Source: DASXMT01 sp963781305 (GTDB lineage: Bacteria > Actinomycetota > Acidimicrobiia > Acidimicrobiales > RAAP-2). Taken from it: a stretch of 64,000 nucleotides of DNA. The translations under genes were made by a program, and so were the position numbers. Positions 1 through 9,100 of the stretch are shown here, piece by piece (the first letter of the stretch is position 1; each line of letters begins with the position of its first letter). A model generated the notes under the pieces. That model had not been told where the DNA came from. It was given only the letters and a program-made list of their open reading frames with translations, and made no database searches. The stretch spans positions 744,001 through 808,000 of the forward strand of contig CAWAFL010000001.1 in the NCBI GenBank assembly GCA_963781305.1. The letters are read 5' to 3'.

Positions 1-28
1 CGATCGGCAATCACAGGAGGAATTTGGG

Positions 29-961
29 ATGGAGACACGTCGCCTCGGAGTGGACGGACCCCTGGTCTCAGTGGTGGGACTCGGCTGCAACAACTTCGGC
101 ATGAGGATGGACGCGGCTCAGACCCATTCTGTGGTGGACGCGGCGCTGGAGACAGGGATCACCCACTTCGACACAGCCGAGATGTACGGCGGCGGCAAGT
201 CCGAAGAATTCCTAGGGGAGGCACTCGGACGCCGGCGTGACCACGTGGTTATCGCTACCAAGTTCAGCCCGCGCCCGAAGGACGACCCCTACCGGCCCGG
301 GGACCTCCGTCGGCGGATCCTCGAGGCCTGCGAGGCCAGCCTGTCCCGGCTGGGCACCGATCGGATCGATCTCTACTATCAGCACTACCCGGACAGCGAC
401 GCACCCGTGGAGGAGGCCCTGGACGCCATGGGTGAGCTGGTCGACCAGGGCAAGGTCCTCCACATCGCCTCCTCCAACGTCTCCGCCGACCAGATCGAAG
501 AGGCGGCGAAGACGGCCCAGGAGCGCAAGACGCCCTCGTTCTGCGCCACGCAGATCGAATGGAGCCTCCTGGTACGTGAGGTCGAGAAGGAGGTGGTCCC
601 TGCAGCCCGACGTCATGGCCTCGGGATCGTTCCCTACTTTCCCCTGGCCTCAGGCTTGCTCACCGGCAAGTACCGAAAGGGCGAGCCGTTTCCGCCCGGA
701 TCACGCTTGGACAGAGGCTCGTACTTCGCCGCCGGCGCCACCGACGAGAACTTCGACTACATCGAGACGCTGACCGCCTTCGCCGAGGCGAGGGGCCATA
801 CCCTGCTCGAGCTTGCGGTGGCCTGGCTGGCCGCGCAGGACGGCGTGGCCAGCGTCATCGCCGGTGCCACCACGCCCCAGCAGGTCCAGGACAACACGAG
901 TGCCGCCACGTGGCAGTTGACCGCCGATGATCTGGCTGCACTGCCCTCTCGGCCGGGCTGA
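29..961 (+). CDS. Aldo/keto reductase
   Basis: Predicted cytoplasmic NADPH-dependent carbonyl reductase of the aldo/keto reductase superfamily, 310 aa, close to the usual length. The catalytic tetrad is visible: Asp and Tyr in HFDTAEMYG, Lys in VVIATKFSP and His in LYYQHYPD. The C-terminal half carries the expected cofactor-binding pattern (VIAGATTPQQVQDN). The ATG is preceded by AGGAGG at bases 16-21 with good spacing, so the start is secure. It is convergent with the SDR gene that follows, separated by only 21 bases. The physiological substrate cannot be read from sequence. Confidence 0.93.
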   Translation: METRRLGVDGPLVSVVGLGCNNFGMRMDAAQTHSVVDAALETGITHFDTAEMYGGGKSEEFLGEALGRRRDHVVIATKFSPRPKDDPYRPGDLRRRILEACEASLSRLGTDRIDLYYQHYPDSDAPVEEALDAMGELVDQGKVLHIASSNVSADQIEEAAKTAQERKTPSFCATQIEWSLLVREVEKEVVPAARRHGLGIVPYFPLASGLLTGKYRKGEPFPPGSRLDRGSYFAAGATDENFDYIETLTAFAEARGHTLLELAVAWLAAQDGVASVIAGATTPQQVQDNTSAATWQLTADDLAALPSRPG

Positions 962-982
962 CCGGCCCCACATCCGGTCGTT

Positions 983-1810
983 CTACGGCGAATCGGGCAT
1001 ATTGGTCCACCCCGGACCATTCCGCTTCAGGTACCAGCCGCCGGCGGCCAGCGTGCCCCCATCGACCGGAATGACATGTCCGGTCACGAACCGGGACAGG
1101 TCGCTGGCCAAAAAGACCACGACGTCGCCGTAGTCATCGGGGTGGCCGAAGCGGCCGAGCGGAACCCAGTTCTGGACCAGAGCCTCGTCCCGCCCGGCCA
1201 GCATCATCTCGGCCGGTGTCTGGAGCGTGTCGGCCAGGTCGGGGGCGATGGCATTGACCCGAACCCCTTTACGCCCAAGTTCCACGGCCAAACTGCGGGT
1301 GAACGCGTTGATCCCCGCGTTGAACGCCGAGTACACGGCGTTGGCCGGGATGCCCCGAAAGGCTTCGACCGTCGAGACGTTGACGATGCTCCCCGAGGAG
1401 CGCTCGGTCATGGCCGGGGCGATCGCCCTCGTGCAGGCGAAGACGTGCCCCAGGTTCAAGGCATACAGCGCGTCCCAATCCTCGGGTCCGGACTTGAGGA
1501 ACATACCGTTGGGACGGAAGTCGCCGACGTTGTTGACCAAGACATCGATGCGGCCGTCGGCCACCGCCCGGGCCGCTCCCACCAGCGACTCGACCGTCGT
1601 CTGCTCTCGGATATCGCCGGGCACCGGTCGGATGAAGCCGCCAACGGCCTGCAGCTCAGCCTCCGTTTCGGCCAGCAGGTCGGGATCGATGTCGTTGACC
1701 ACGACCATCGCGCCCTCGGCCACCAACCGGCGGCAGATGCCCCGTCCGATCCCCCCGCCGCCGCCGGTGACCACGGCCACCCGATCGGCCAAGAGGTCTT
1801 CGGCCACCAT
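983..1810 (-). CDS. SDR family NAD(P)-dependent oxidoreductase
   Basis: Classical short-chain dehydrogenase/reductase of 275 aa. It has the Rossmann motif TGGGGGIGRG near residue 15, NNVGD (the NNAG equivalent), a catalytic Ser in VNVSTVEAF, and YSAFNAGINAF, where the usual YxxxK motif reads Y-S-A-F-N. The catalytic Lys is therefore replaced by Asn if this alignment is right, which would impair ordinary SDR chemistry. The ATG at 1810 overlaps the stop of the upstream DoxX-like gene by one base (TGATG), so the two are translationally coupled. A longer reading frame continues upstream but only as an antisense shadow of that gene. Confidence 0.88.
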   Translation of the reverse strand: MVAEDLLADRVAVVTGGGGGIGRGICRRLVAEGAMVVVNDIDPDLLAETEAELQAVGGFIRPVPGDIREQTTVESLVGAARAVADGRIDVLVNNVGDFRPNGMFLKSGPEDWDALYALNLGHVFACTRAIAPAMTERSSGSIVNVSTVEAFRGIPANAVYSAFNAGINAFTRSLAVELGRKGVRVNAIAPDLADTLQTPAEMMLAGRDEALVQNWVPLGRFGHPDDYGDVVVFLASDLSRFVTGHVIPVDGGTLAAGGWYLKRNGPGWTNMPDSP

Positions 1811-2367
1811 CAGGCCAGATCGGCGTCCGCGGCCTCGGGAGCAGGCTCGACGTCCGCCGAGTCGTCCTTGCTCGGGGGACGGTAGGAGGTGGCCAGCAGG
1901 ACCCCGGCGCCGGCCAGACCCAGCGCGGCGGCACTGATGGCCATCGCTGCCCCCGATCGCTGCCTTCGACCAAACAACCGGTCCACCGACCACCGCCCGT
2001 TGCCCAATCCGGCCAGCGCGGTGGCGGCGAGAGCGACGACCGCGGTGTACTCCCAACCGCCCTTGAAGACGAAGAACCCCTTGCCCCGGTGATCGGTGGC
2101 AGCAGCCGTGGCCATCAAACCGACCACTGCCGCGCTGGGCAGGGGGTTGACCACGCCCAGCGTGATGAGGGTGCCCGCCCCTATCTCGGTGGCCGCGGCC
2201 ATACGGGCGTGGACGGCGGCCGGCTGCAGCCCGAGGCTGTCGAACCAACCAGTCGTGCCCTTGAGCCCGCCGGCGCCGAAGACCTTGTTGTGCCCGTGGA
2301 GCACCAACATGGGTCCGATGGCCGTGCGAAGCGCAAGCGCGGCGAAGTCCCGATCTCTGTCGCTCAT
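1810..2367 (-). CDS. DoxX-like integral membrane protein
   Basis: A 185-aa membrane protein resembling the DoxX/DoxD family: an N-terminal ALRTAIGPMLVLHGHNKVFG segment, GWFDSLGL and several hydrophobic helices (about residues 8-25, 55-75, 90-110, 140-155) with a short acidic C-terminal tail. DoxX relatives are often membrane partners of oxidoreductases, though their biochemical role is mostly unknown. It shares a one-base overlap with the SDR gene downstream, so both are probably made from one transcript starting in the 115-base divergent region to the right. Confidence 0.8.
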   Translation of the reverse strand: MSDRDRDFAALALRTAIGPMLVLHGHNKVFGAGGLKGTTGWFDSLGLQPAAVHARMAAATEIGAGTLITLGVVNPLPSAAVVGLMATAAATDHRGKGFFVFKGGWEYTAVVALAATALAGLGNGRWSVDRLFGRRQRSGAAMAISAAALGLAGAGVLLATSYRPPSKDDSADVEPAPEAADADLA

Positions 2368-2429
2368 CTACTGTCCTTTGCTCATCGTCTTGGAAGGTAC
2401 CTGCTGCATACGGTGACCTATCGTAGGGC

Positions 2430-2440
2430 GTCATCATGAC
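2430..2440. promoter_or_regulatory. Short dyad in divergent promoter region
   Basis: GTCATCATGAC is a perfect 5-1-5 inverted repeat located between the divergent DoxX-like gene (start 2367) and the DinB-fold gene (start 2483). Its position would suit an operator. An imperfect TACG...CGTA pair lies just beside it at about 2409-2425. No regulator gene is adjacent, so the assignment is speculative. Confidence 0.25.
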
Positions 2441-2482
2441 ACTGCTTCGAGTCGTCCCGGCTCGGAGCAGTCGGGAGGGGAC

Positions 2483-3277
2483 ATGGCAGCCGCGGTCTTA
2501 CAGCTGGGCAACGATCTGATGGCCGAGACCGAGGACTTGGTGGCCCTGGTGACCTCGCTCAGCCCCGCCCAGTGGGAGACGCCCACCCCTGCGCCCGGTT
2601 GGTCCATCCGCGACCAGGTCGGCCACCTGGCTTATTTCGATGAGCAGCTCACCCTGGCCGCCACCGATGCCGATGGCTTTGCTCGGGGACGCCTGGAGGC
2701 TCTGGCTGACGTCGACAGTTTCGTCGAGGCCGCCACCCAGGCGGCACGCCAGCGCCCGGTCGCCGACCTCGTGCCCTGGCTGTACGAGGCCCGGCACACC
2801 ATGATCGAGGCCACCGGCGGCGCCACCGAAAGACGCATCCCCTGGTTCGGGCCTGACATGAGCATCGCCTCCGCCCTCACCGCTCGGATCATGGAGACCT
2901 GGGCCCACGGCCAGGACGTCGCCGATGCGCTGGGGCGAACCCGAACCCCCTCCGATCGACTCCGACATGTCTGCTTTCTCGGGTACCGATCCCTTCCCAA
3001 CAGCTATCGATCCCGCCGGCTCGAGGTACCCGAGGCCCCCGTGCTCGTCGTCCTAGAGGGAACCGATGGCCTTCCGTGGACCTTCGGTCCCCCCGGCGCC
3101 GTCAACCAAGTGCGCGGCTCGGCGCTCGACTTCTGCCTGGTGGTCACCCAACGGCGCCATCGTGACGACACCGACCTGGTGTGCGAGGGGACAGTGTCGA
3201 CCCAGTGGTTGGACATCGCCCAGGCATTTGCCGGGCCTCCCGGACCGGGACGACGACCCGGGCAGTTCACATCCTGA
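2483..3277 (+). CDS. TIGR03084-type DinB/mycothiol-dependent maleylpyruvate isomerase family protein
   Basis: A 264-aa protein with the N-terminal DinB-like four-helix fold of the mycothiol-dependent maleylpyruvate isomerase family. The conserved segment APGWSIRDQVGHLAYFDEQ (residues about 35-53) carries the first metal-binding His, and ETWAHGQDVADALG (about 138-151) carries the second H-x-x-D motif. In this actinobacterial group such proteins are thought to bind metal and use mycothiol; the reaction of this member is unknown. GGGAGGGG precedes the ATG. The next gene, an esterase, follows after 30 bases and is probably co-transcribed. Confidence 0.85.
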   Translation: MAAAVLQLGNDLMAETEDLVALVTSLSPAQWETPTPAPGWSIRDQVGHLAYFDEQLTLAATDADGFARGRLEALADVDSFVEAATQAARQRPVADLVPWLYEARHTMIEATGGATERRIPWFGPDMSIASALTARIMETWAHGQDVADALGRTRTPSDRLRHVCFLGYRSLPNSYRSRRLEVPEAPVLVVLEGTDGLPWTFGPPGAVNQVRGSALDFCLVVTQRRHRDDTDLVCEGTVSTQWLDIAQAFAGPPGPGRRPGQFTS

Positions 3278-3307
3278 CCCCATCCTCATGCACCGACAAG
3301 GAGACCC

Positions 3308-4240
3308 ATGACCTACCGTTTCGACCCCGAGCTGGCCGCCGTCATCCCGGTCATTCCTGCCGTCGGCATCGGCGACCTGGCCGCGGCCCGGGCTGGGCTG
3401 GACGAGCTCAGTGCCCAGGCCGGCGCCAACGTGGACACCAGTGGCGTGGTCATCGAGGATCGAGTGATAGCCGCCTCCGGTGGCCACGCCATCCCGGTGC
3501 GGGTGTACGCCCCCACCGAGAGGGACGGGCGACTGCCGGGCGTCCTCTACATCCACGGCGGTGGGTTCGCCCTGGGCAGCGTGGATACCGAGCATGCCGG
3601 CGCCGTCTTGGTGGCCAGGTCCGTGGGTGCCGTGGTGGTCTCGGTCGACTACCGGCTCGCCCCCGAGCACCCGTTCCCCGCCGGGTTGGATGACTGCTAC
3701 GACACCTTGACCTGGATAAGGGATGCCTCCGACCAGCTCGAGGTGGACCTCGATCGCCTGGCCGTGTTCGGGAACAGCGCCGGCGGCGGGCTGGCCGCGG
3801 GTGTGGCCCTGGCCGCTCGAGACCGCGGCGGCCCGTCGCTGTGCTTCCAGTACCTCGGCATCCCCGAGCTCGACGACCGGCTCGAGACCGTGAGCATGCA
3901 GACCTTCGTGGACACGCCGATGTGGAATCGGCCCAACGCCGTGCTCAGCTGGCAGTACTACCTGGGCGAGGACCGAGGCGAGGTGTCCCCCTATGCGGCA
4001 CCGGCCCGGGCCACCGAGCTGTCCGGTCTCCCCCCCACCTACATCTCCACCATGGAGTTCGACCCACTGCGCGACGAGGGACTCATATATGGCCTCCGCC
4101 TGCTCCAGGCCGGGGTCACGGTGGAACTGCACCAGTATCCGGGCACCTTCCACGGATCGGCGCTGGTGTTCACGGCGGCGACATCGGTGCGCCAATCGGC
4201 CGAGACCTTGGACGTCATGCGGAGGGCCCTGCACGGCTGA
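3308..4240 (+). CDS. Alpha/beta hydrolase, hormone-sensitive-lipase type esterase
   Basis: A 310-aa esterase/lipase of the HSL (family IV) group. It has the oxyanion-hole motif YIHGGGFALGS (about residue 80), the nucleophile elbow GNSAGGGLA (Ser near residue 158), an Asp in TMEFDPLRDEG and the catalytic His in YPGTFHGSA near the C terminus, so the triad is complete. No signal peptide is seen, which suggests hydrolysis of short acyl or aryl esters in the cytoplasm. The preceding ACAAGGAG motif provides a ribosome site. It sits 30 bases after the DinB-fold gene. Confidence 0.92.
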   Translation: MTYRFDPELAAVIPVIPAVGIGDLAAARAGLDELSAQAGANVDTSGVVIEDRVIAASGGHAIPVRVYAPTERDGRLPGVLYIHGGGFALGSVDTEHAGAVLVARSVGAVVVSVDYRLAPEHPFPAGLDDCYDTLTWIRDASDQLEVDLDRLAVFGNSAGGGLAAGVALAARDRGGPSLCFQYLGIPELDDRLETVSMQTFVDTPMWNRPNAVLSWQYYLGEDRGEVSPYAAPARATELSGLPPTYISTMEFDPLRDEGLIYGLRLLQAGVTVELHQYPGTFHGSALVFTAATSVRQSAETLDVMRRALHG

Positions 4241-4366
4241 TCCATCGAGCCCCCTAGTCGATCGACCAGAGTACGGGACGGCGCGCTGTCGATCCTGGAC
4301 ATGGCGGTTATTGGGTGTCCCAGGTCATTGAACATGATCCGGGGCCAACCCCCGTACCATCGAGGC

Positions 4367-5617
4367 ATGCCGGATCGAGTAGCGCTCACCCCAACCGCCG
4401 TCGCCGCGGCAGCCGAGGTGTTGCGCCCCGTGGTGCGGGAGACGCCGGTCGAACGCAGCGAGCGCCTCTCACTCGAGCTGGGCACGGAGGTGTGGCTGAA
4501 GCGAGAGGACCTACAGATCGGCCGCTCGTACAAGGTGCGGGGAGCGTACAACTTCATCAGCTCGCTCACGCCGGCCGAGCAACGCCTGGGCGTGACCTGT
4601 GCCAGCGCCGGGAACCACGCCCAAGGGGTGGCGTACAGCTGCCGGGCCCTGGGCATCCGCGGCAAGGTGTTCGTCCCCACCTCCACCCCCCGCCAGAAGC
4701 GGGCTCGCATCACTGCCCTCGGACGCCCCTGGATCGAACTGGTGCTGGCCGGAGCCAACTACGACGAGGCCAGCGCGGCGGCTCTGGCCGACGCAGCCGC
4801 GACCGGCTCCATCTACGTGCATCCCTTTGACGACGTACGCACCATCGCCGGGCAGGGAACGGTGGCCGTGGAGCTGAGCGAGCAGTGCGGCGAGGGCATG
4901 GGCACCGTCATCGTGCCGGTGGGGGGCGGTGGGCTGATCGCCGGTGTCGCCGTGTGGCTCAAGCAGCACGCTCCCGGCGTCCGCATCGTGGGAGCCGAGC
5001 CCGCCGGGGCGGCCAGCATGGCCGCAGCCCTGGCTGCCGGTGGGCCGGTCGCCCTCGACCACATCGACTCCTTCGTCGACGGTGCGGCCGTCGGCACGGT
5101 GGGCCGGTTGACCTACCCCATCGTCTCGGACCTGGTCGACGAGATGGTGACCGTGCCCGAGGGGGCGGTGTGCACCGAACTGCTGGAGCTCTACCAGTCC
5201 GACGGGATCATCGCCGAGCCTGCCGCCGCCCTGGCCAGCGCGGCAGCCCGCCACCTGTCCGGCCTCCGAGGACCCGTGGTCTGCATCGTGTCGGGCGGCA
5301 ACAACGATGTCAGCCGCTACGCAGACATCGTGGAGCGTTCGCTCCTCTTCGAGGGTCTGAAGCACTACTTCCTGGTCACGTTCCCCCAGGAGCCGGGCGC
5401 TCTGCGACAGTTTCTCGACGGTGTCCTCGGCCCCGACGATGACATCGCCCTTTTCGACTACGTGAAGAAGAGCAATCGGGAGACGGGCCCGGCGCTGGTG
5501 GGCATCGAGCTGGCCCGGGCCGGCGACGTCGACGGGCTACTGGAGCGCATGGCCGCCAGTCCGCTGCAGATCGAGCGGGTACCCCCGGGGTCGCCCCTGT
5601 TCACCTTCTTGGTCTGA
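4367..5617 (+). CDS. ilvA: Threonine ammonia-lyase (threonine dehydratase)
   Basis: PLP-dependent deaminase that converts threonine to 2-oxobutanoate, the first step toward isoleucine. The 416-aa length matches the short form with one ACT-like regulatory domain. The PLP lysine lies in GRSYKVRGAYN (about residue 55), the phosphate-binding loop is VGGGGLIAG (about 185), and the C-terminal part KHYFLVTFPQEPGALRQF (about 328 onward) is the ACT-like domain expected for isoleucine control. I chose the ATG at 4367 because homology begins directly after it; the frame stays open 22 codons further upstream without family similarity. No other ile/val genes are nearby. Confidence 0.93.
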   Translation: MPDRVALTPTAVAAAAEVLRPVVRETPVERSERLSLELGTEVWLKREDLQIGRSYKVRGAYNFISSLTPAEQRLGVTCASAGNHAQGVAYSCRALGIRGKVFVPTSTPRQKRARITALGRPWIELVLAGANYDEASAAALADAAATGSIYVHPFDDVRTIAGQGTVAVELSEQCGEGMGTVIVPVGGGGLIAGVAVWLKQHAPGVRIVGAEPAGAASMAAALAAGGPVALDHIDSFVDGAAVGTVGRLTYPIVSDLVDEMVTVPEGAVCTELLELYQSDGIIAEPAAALASAAARHLSGLRGPVVCIVSGGNNDVSRYADIVERSLLFEGLKHYFLVTFPQEPGALRQFLDGVLGPDDDIALFDYVKKSNRETGPALVGIELARAGDVDGLLERMAASPLQIERVPPGSPLFTFLV

Positions 5618-5648
5618 TGAACGGGCCGGGCACGACGCCCAACGACGG

Positions 5649-6833
5649 CTAAATGGTCGGGCCTACCACGGTGACCAGGGTGCCGACCGGGGTCAGCGGC
5701 CACACTTGGGCTGCGTCCGAGATCGCCATCTCCACGCACCCGTTGCTCTGCGGCGAGCCGTAGGTGGCCCGGGGGAATCCGTGGAGGGCATCGCCTCCGT
5801 TGAAGTAGCTGGCCCACGGGACGGCGGGGTCGTCGTACGTGCTGCCGTCGGGGTTGGTGCCCTTCATCTCCGACGAGGGCACGTGCTCGAAGACGGGGTA
5901 GGTGCCATCGGCGGTGTCGGCGCCCGGTGCACCGGTATTCACGGGAATGTTGGCGAATTGGACGGCGCCGTTGTTGTACAGGGTCAGGGTCTGCGGCACC
6001 GTCTTGGACACGTAGACGTACACATAGGGGTTGGCGTCCACCTTGGCCGTGGCCGCGTCGGCCAGCAAGGTCGTCCATACCTGGGACCCGGCCAACCCGT
6101 CCACGCTCAGCCCGTTCTGGGTCTGGAAGGCCATCACCGCTGCCTTGGTGATGATGTCCTCCTGCCCTTGGGTCCACAGGCTGGTGAGGGAGGCCGGCAA
6201 GGTCGTCCACCGCCAAGTGAACGACCCTGCCTGGGGGTTGGCCGCTTCGGCCGGGGAGGTGAGCGGGGCCGATGGGGCGAAGGACACGGGCAGGTAGTTG
6301 AGCTGGGCCAGGAGTTGCTGCAAGCGAGTCGTGCTCCCCTGGGCCACGGTGAACGGGACGACGAGCGGCGCGGCCAGCGTGGAGCCGGCCTGATCGCGCA
6401 CACCGGTGGAACCGCCGGGCACCGTGAGCGTCTCCGACGTCGACGGGATGAGCGGGGCGGTGGCGGCGAACGCGAGCGTGGCTTTGCCGACCTTCTTCCA
6501 GGTGCCCGCTACCGCCGGGCTCAGGGTCGGCATGGCGCTGCCGGCTGCGAGCGGGGCCGATAGTTGAACGGTGATGGCGATATCCGTCGGGACGTTCGCC
6601 GCCCCCGACGTAGGCGTCGTGGAGACGACCGACAACGTCTTGGCCACCTTGGCCGGCGCGCCCGACGTCGAGGTCGTGGTGCCCGTTCCTCCCGCTGCCT
6701 GACTCGGGCCCGAGGTCCGCAGGGCCAGCGTCGTGCCCACGGCGGCGACGGCGAGGATCACCACCACCAAGGAGAGTATCCACAGGGAACGGTGACCTCC
6801 CGGTGATCCTGCATGTCGTGAGTGTGCATTCAT
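5649..6833 (-). CDS. L,D-transpeptidase (YkuD) with Ig-like and peptidoglycan-binding domains
   Basis: Membrane-anchored cell-wall enzyme of 394 aa that should form 3-3 peptidoglycan cross-links or attach proteins to peptidoglycan. A single N-terminal transmembrane helix lies at about residues 16-36. It is followed by a SbsA/Big_5-like domain (about 70-160), a peptidoglycan-binding-1-like region containing VMAFQTQNGLSVDGLAG (about 230-246) and a C-terminal YkuD catalytic domain. The active-site signature reads HGFPRATYGSPQSNGCVEM, with the catalytic Cys near residue 367. The gene stands alone, convergent with ilvA and 113 bases downstream of the GNAT gene. Confidence 0.93.
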   Translation of the reverse strand: MNAHSRHAGSPGGHRSLWILSLVVVILAVAAVGTTLALRTSGPSQAAGGTGTTTSTSGAPAKVAKTLSVVSTTPTSGAANVPTDIAITVQLSAPLAAGSAMPTLSPAVAGTWKKVGKATLAFAATAPLIPSTSETLTVPGGSTGVRDQAGSTLAAPLVVPFTVAQGSTTRLQQLLAQLNYLPVSFAPSAPLTSPAEAANPQAGSFTWRWTTLPASLTSLWTQGQEDIITKAAVMAFQTQNGLSVDGLAGSQVWTTLLADAATAKVDANPYVYVYVSKTVPQTLTLYNNGAVQFANIPVNTGAPGADTADGTYPVFEHVPSSEMKGTNPDGSTYDDPAVPWASYFNGGDALHGFPRATYGSPQSNGCVEMAISDAAQVWPLTPVGTLVTVVGPTI

Positions 6834-6946
6834 GGACGGGCGTCGCTCATGCCTGGGTCAGGGACCGATGCGAAATCGTAGACGCTGATCATGGCAGGGC
6901 ATCCTTTCGCAGCAGAGAGTAGCCAACGATCCCCGCCCGAGAGGAG

Positions 6947-7234
6947 TCAGGGGGCGACCAGGTCCTGGTAATCGGGATGCTCGGCGATGAAATGGGCAAC
7001 GTACGAGCACTGGGGTACCACGCCCCGCCCGCTGTCCCGGATGGCATCGAGAGCGGCCCGGATCAGCTCCGCGCCCAGCCCGCTCCCTCGCAAAGCCGGA
7101 TCGACCTCGGTGTGGGGCAGCACCACCCGGTCGCCCTCCACCCGGTAGTCGGCAATGCCCACCACCCGGCCGTGGTCTTTGATCTCGAAACGGGACAACT
7201 CGGCATTGTCGTCTACCGGCTGAGGCACAGCCAC
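6947..7234 (-). CDS. Small GNAT-family N-acetyltransferase (COG2388 type)
   Basis: A 95-aa minimal GNAT domain. The acetyl-CoA pyrophosphate loop is ALRGSGLGAELI (about residues 47-58), and the C-terminal PQCSYVAHFIAEHPDYQDL matches the conserved tail of the YjdJ/COG2388 family, including the CSYV segment. The acceptor substrate is unknown. Stand-alone gene with the L,D-transpeptidase downstream on the same strand. Confidence 0.9.
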   Translation of the reverse strand: MAVPQPVDDNAELSRFEIKDHGRVVGIADYRVEGDRVVLPHTEVDPALRGSGLGAELIRAALDAIRDSGRGVVPQCSYVAHFIAEHPDYQDLVAP

Positions 7235-7340
7235 CTCCGTAGGGCATCCACGTCCCGATGGAGCGTACTGGCTGGTGCATCGATCTCGGGCGCGCCGGTT
7301 CGGTCGGGCCGCACCCTAGACCCATCTCGCAGACTTTGAT

Positions 7341-7391
7341 GCACTGACGCGCCTCGACGGGTCGGCGCCCCTCGGACGGAAGCGTCAGTGC
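7341..7391. terminator. 10-bp perfect inverted repeat, possible hairpin
   Basis: GCACTGACGC (7341-7350) is exactly complementary to GCGTCAGTGC (7382-7391), with a 31-base GC-rich loop that can itself fold. It lies in the 216-base space downstream of the S53 peptidase gene and upstream of the GNAT gene, both on the minus strand. A transcription terminator or RNA-stabilising hairpin is likely. No T-run follows, so intrinsic termination is not proven. Confidence 0.4.
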
Positions 7392-7450
7392 CGCCGGCGA
7401 GTCCATCCGGGCATCGGCCCATGCCTAGCCCCTGTGCCCGGGGTGGTTCG

Positions 7451-9082
7451 CTACGCGGCGGCGATGAACGCGGCGATGTTCGGAGTTCCTCTCCCGGTGA
7501 CGTAGTCATAGCCAGGTGTCGCCGGGTACGGCACGTTCGTGCCGATCTCGATGTCGTTGAACGAGGTCGTGGGCTCGGCGTAGATCGTGTCGTTGGCAAA
7601 GCCCAGGTTGCCCCCGTGGGCTGCCTGGGTGCGGGCCCAGATCCCCAGCCACGACGGGCTGGAGCCGCTGGTGCCTCCGACCACCGTGGGCTGTCCACCC
7701 ACGATCACGTTGAAGCCGCTGTCGGGGTCGGCGTCGAAGGCCACGTCCGGGACTCCCCGCCTGAGGCCGAGGTTGGAACCGCCCACGCTCGACTGATAGG
7801 CGGGCTCAGCCTCGAGGAGGGATTGGCCGCCCCCGCCCGCGTACCAGCCGATCTCGCCGAGGGGAGCGGGTCCGCCGAGGATGGTGGTACCCCCGACCCC
7901 GACGGCATAGGGGCTCGACGCCGGGTAGTTGGTTCCGGGAAGGCCGGCCGGGACGCCGTTGACCCCGACCAGGAGCGGGCAGAAGGCCCCCGTGTCACCG
8001 GCTGCGGTAAACAGGGTCTGGCCCTGGGCCACGCCCTGTTCGAGGACCTGGTCGTTGGAGGTGAGGAACCCATCGGAGTCGGCGAGCAACTCGCACTCGC
8101 CGGCCGAGAAGTTGGCCTGCTTGGCCTGGTCGTCGGTCACCCACTTGTTCATCTCGGCCAGGATGTCGGGGTCCGAGAGCGACGGCGCGTCATAGACCAG
8201 GAGGCTCGAGACGTCCTGGGCCAGACCGGTCGAGTACTGGGTGTCGAGGTCCCACTCGTCGTTACCCGAGGTGTCGGTGGACGCCGCCCCCGTCGGGATG
8301 GTGGTCCAGGGAACGGTGGGGAGGCCATAGGTCTGCTCGAAGCTGGCCAGGTCGGCCTTGGGGCTGCTCAGATCGCCCTCGGCCAGCACGGCAATGGTCT
8401 GCCCCGCACCAGTCTGGCTCGCCGGCGCGTTATAGAACGACCAGAAGTCCTGGGGGCCGTAGCTCGACGGGAACGACACGCTCCCGGTGGGCGCGGCGAC
8501 CGGGGCCAGTTGGACCTGGCCCAGCGTGGAGAGGCCGACGATGGAGGACACGTCACCGGCCAACGCGGCCGGCACGGTGGCCGTCTGGGTGTTGGAGATG
8601 AAGGTCTGACCGTTGGTCTCCCGATAGCTGTCGAAGGTCACGCCGAAAGCCTGTCCCAGCTGGGACGGGCTCCCGGTGACGGTGACGAGAGTGCGATTGG
8701 ACGAGACCGATGTCACCGTGAGGCCGGCCGAGGAGGCCCAGCCCGTCACCGCATTGACGGTGTCGCTGGTCGGGCTGAATTGCGAGGCGAAGCTGGCCGG
8801 CGTCAGGAACTGGTGATACGTCGGGCTCGACGGATTGGTGAGCCCTGCGATAAGGCTGTGCAGCCCGGCTTGGTTCCTGAGGGGCAGCGACAGCGTCACC
8901 GCCAGCGGCTGCTGAGCTGCTGCTCCCAGATCGGTGGCCCCTTGGACCAGCGTCGGCACCGTCCCCGGGATCGGGGAGGCTGGCGCCGCGTCGGCCGGGC
9001 CAGCAGAGGCACCCACCGCCCACACCACCCCGAGCAGGGACGCCGCCGCTCCCATTGAACACGCACGTCGAACCAGACCCAT
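7451..9082 (-). CDS. Secreted S53 family serine-carboxyl peptidase (sedolisin/kumamolisin type)
   Basis: A 543-aa preproenzyme. It opens with a signal peptide ending around SAGPADAAPA (about residue 34), followed by an activation prodomain (about 50-190, with LTNPSSPTYHQFLTP) and the catalytic domain. The sedolisin Glu/Asp pair is in NDEWDLDTQYS (about residues 275 and 279), the oxyanion Asp in FTAAGDTGAF and the nucleophile Ser in GGTSGSSPSW (about residue 470). Such enzymes are secreted endopeptidases active at acidic pH. They mature by self-cleavage of the prodomain and bind calcium near the C terminus. The ATG follows GGGGAGGGACC. Confidence 0.93.
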   Translation of the reverse strand: MGLVRRACSMGAAASLLGVVWAVGASAGPADAAPASPIPGTVPTLVQGATDLGAAAQQPLAVTLSLPLRNQAGLHSLIAGLTNPSSPTYHQFLTPASFASQFSPTSDTVNAVTGWASSAGLTVTSVSSNRTLVTVTGSPSQLGQAFGVTFDSYRETNGQTFISNTQTATVPAALAGDVSSIVGLSTLGQVQLAPVAAPTGSVSFPSSYGPQDFWSFYNAPASQTGAGQTIAVLAEGDLSSPKADLASFEQTYGLPTVPWTTIPTGAASTDTSGNDEWDLDTQYSTGLAQDVSSLLVYDAPSLSDPDILAEMNKWVTDDQAKQANFSAGECELLADSDGFLTSNDQVLEQGVAQGQTLFTAAGDTGAFCPLLVGVNGVPAGLPGTNYPASSPYAVGVGGTTILGGPAPLGEIGWYAGGGGQSLLEAEPAYQSSVGGSNLGLRRGVPDVAFDADPDSGFNVIVGGQPTVVGGTSGSSPSWLGIWARTQAAHGGNLGFANDTIYAEPTTSFNDIEIGTNVPYPATPGYDYVTGRGTPNIAAFIAAA

Positions 9083-9100
9083 CGGGTGGTCCCTCCCCTT

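Noticed and set aside
983..2437. 484-codon minus-strand frame containing the SDR
   Set aside because: The first 209 codons are a shadow of the DoxX-like gene, so only the part from 1810 is kept.
3053..4234. 393-codon minus-strand frame opposite the esterase
   Set aside because: It is antisense to a well-supported esterase and shows no domain pattern.
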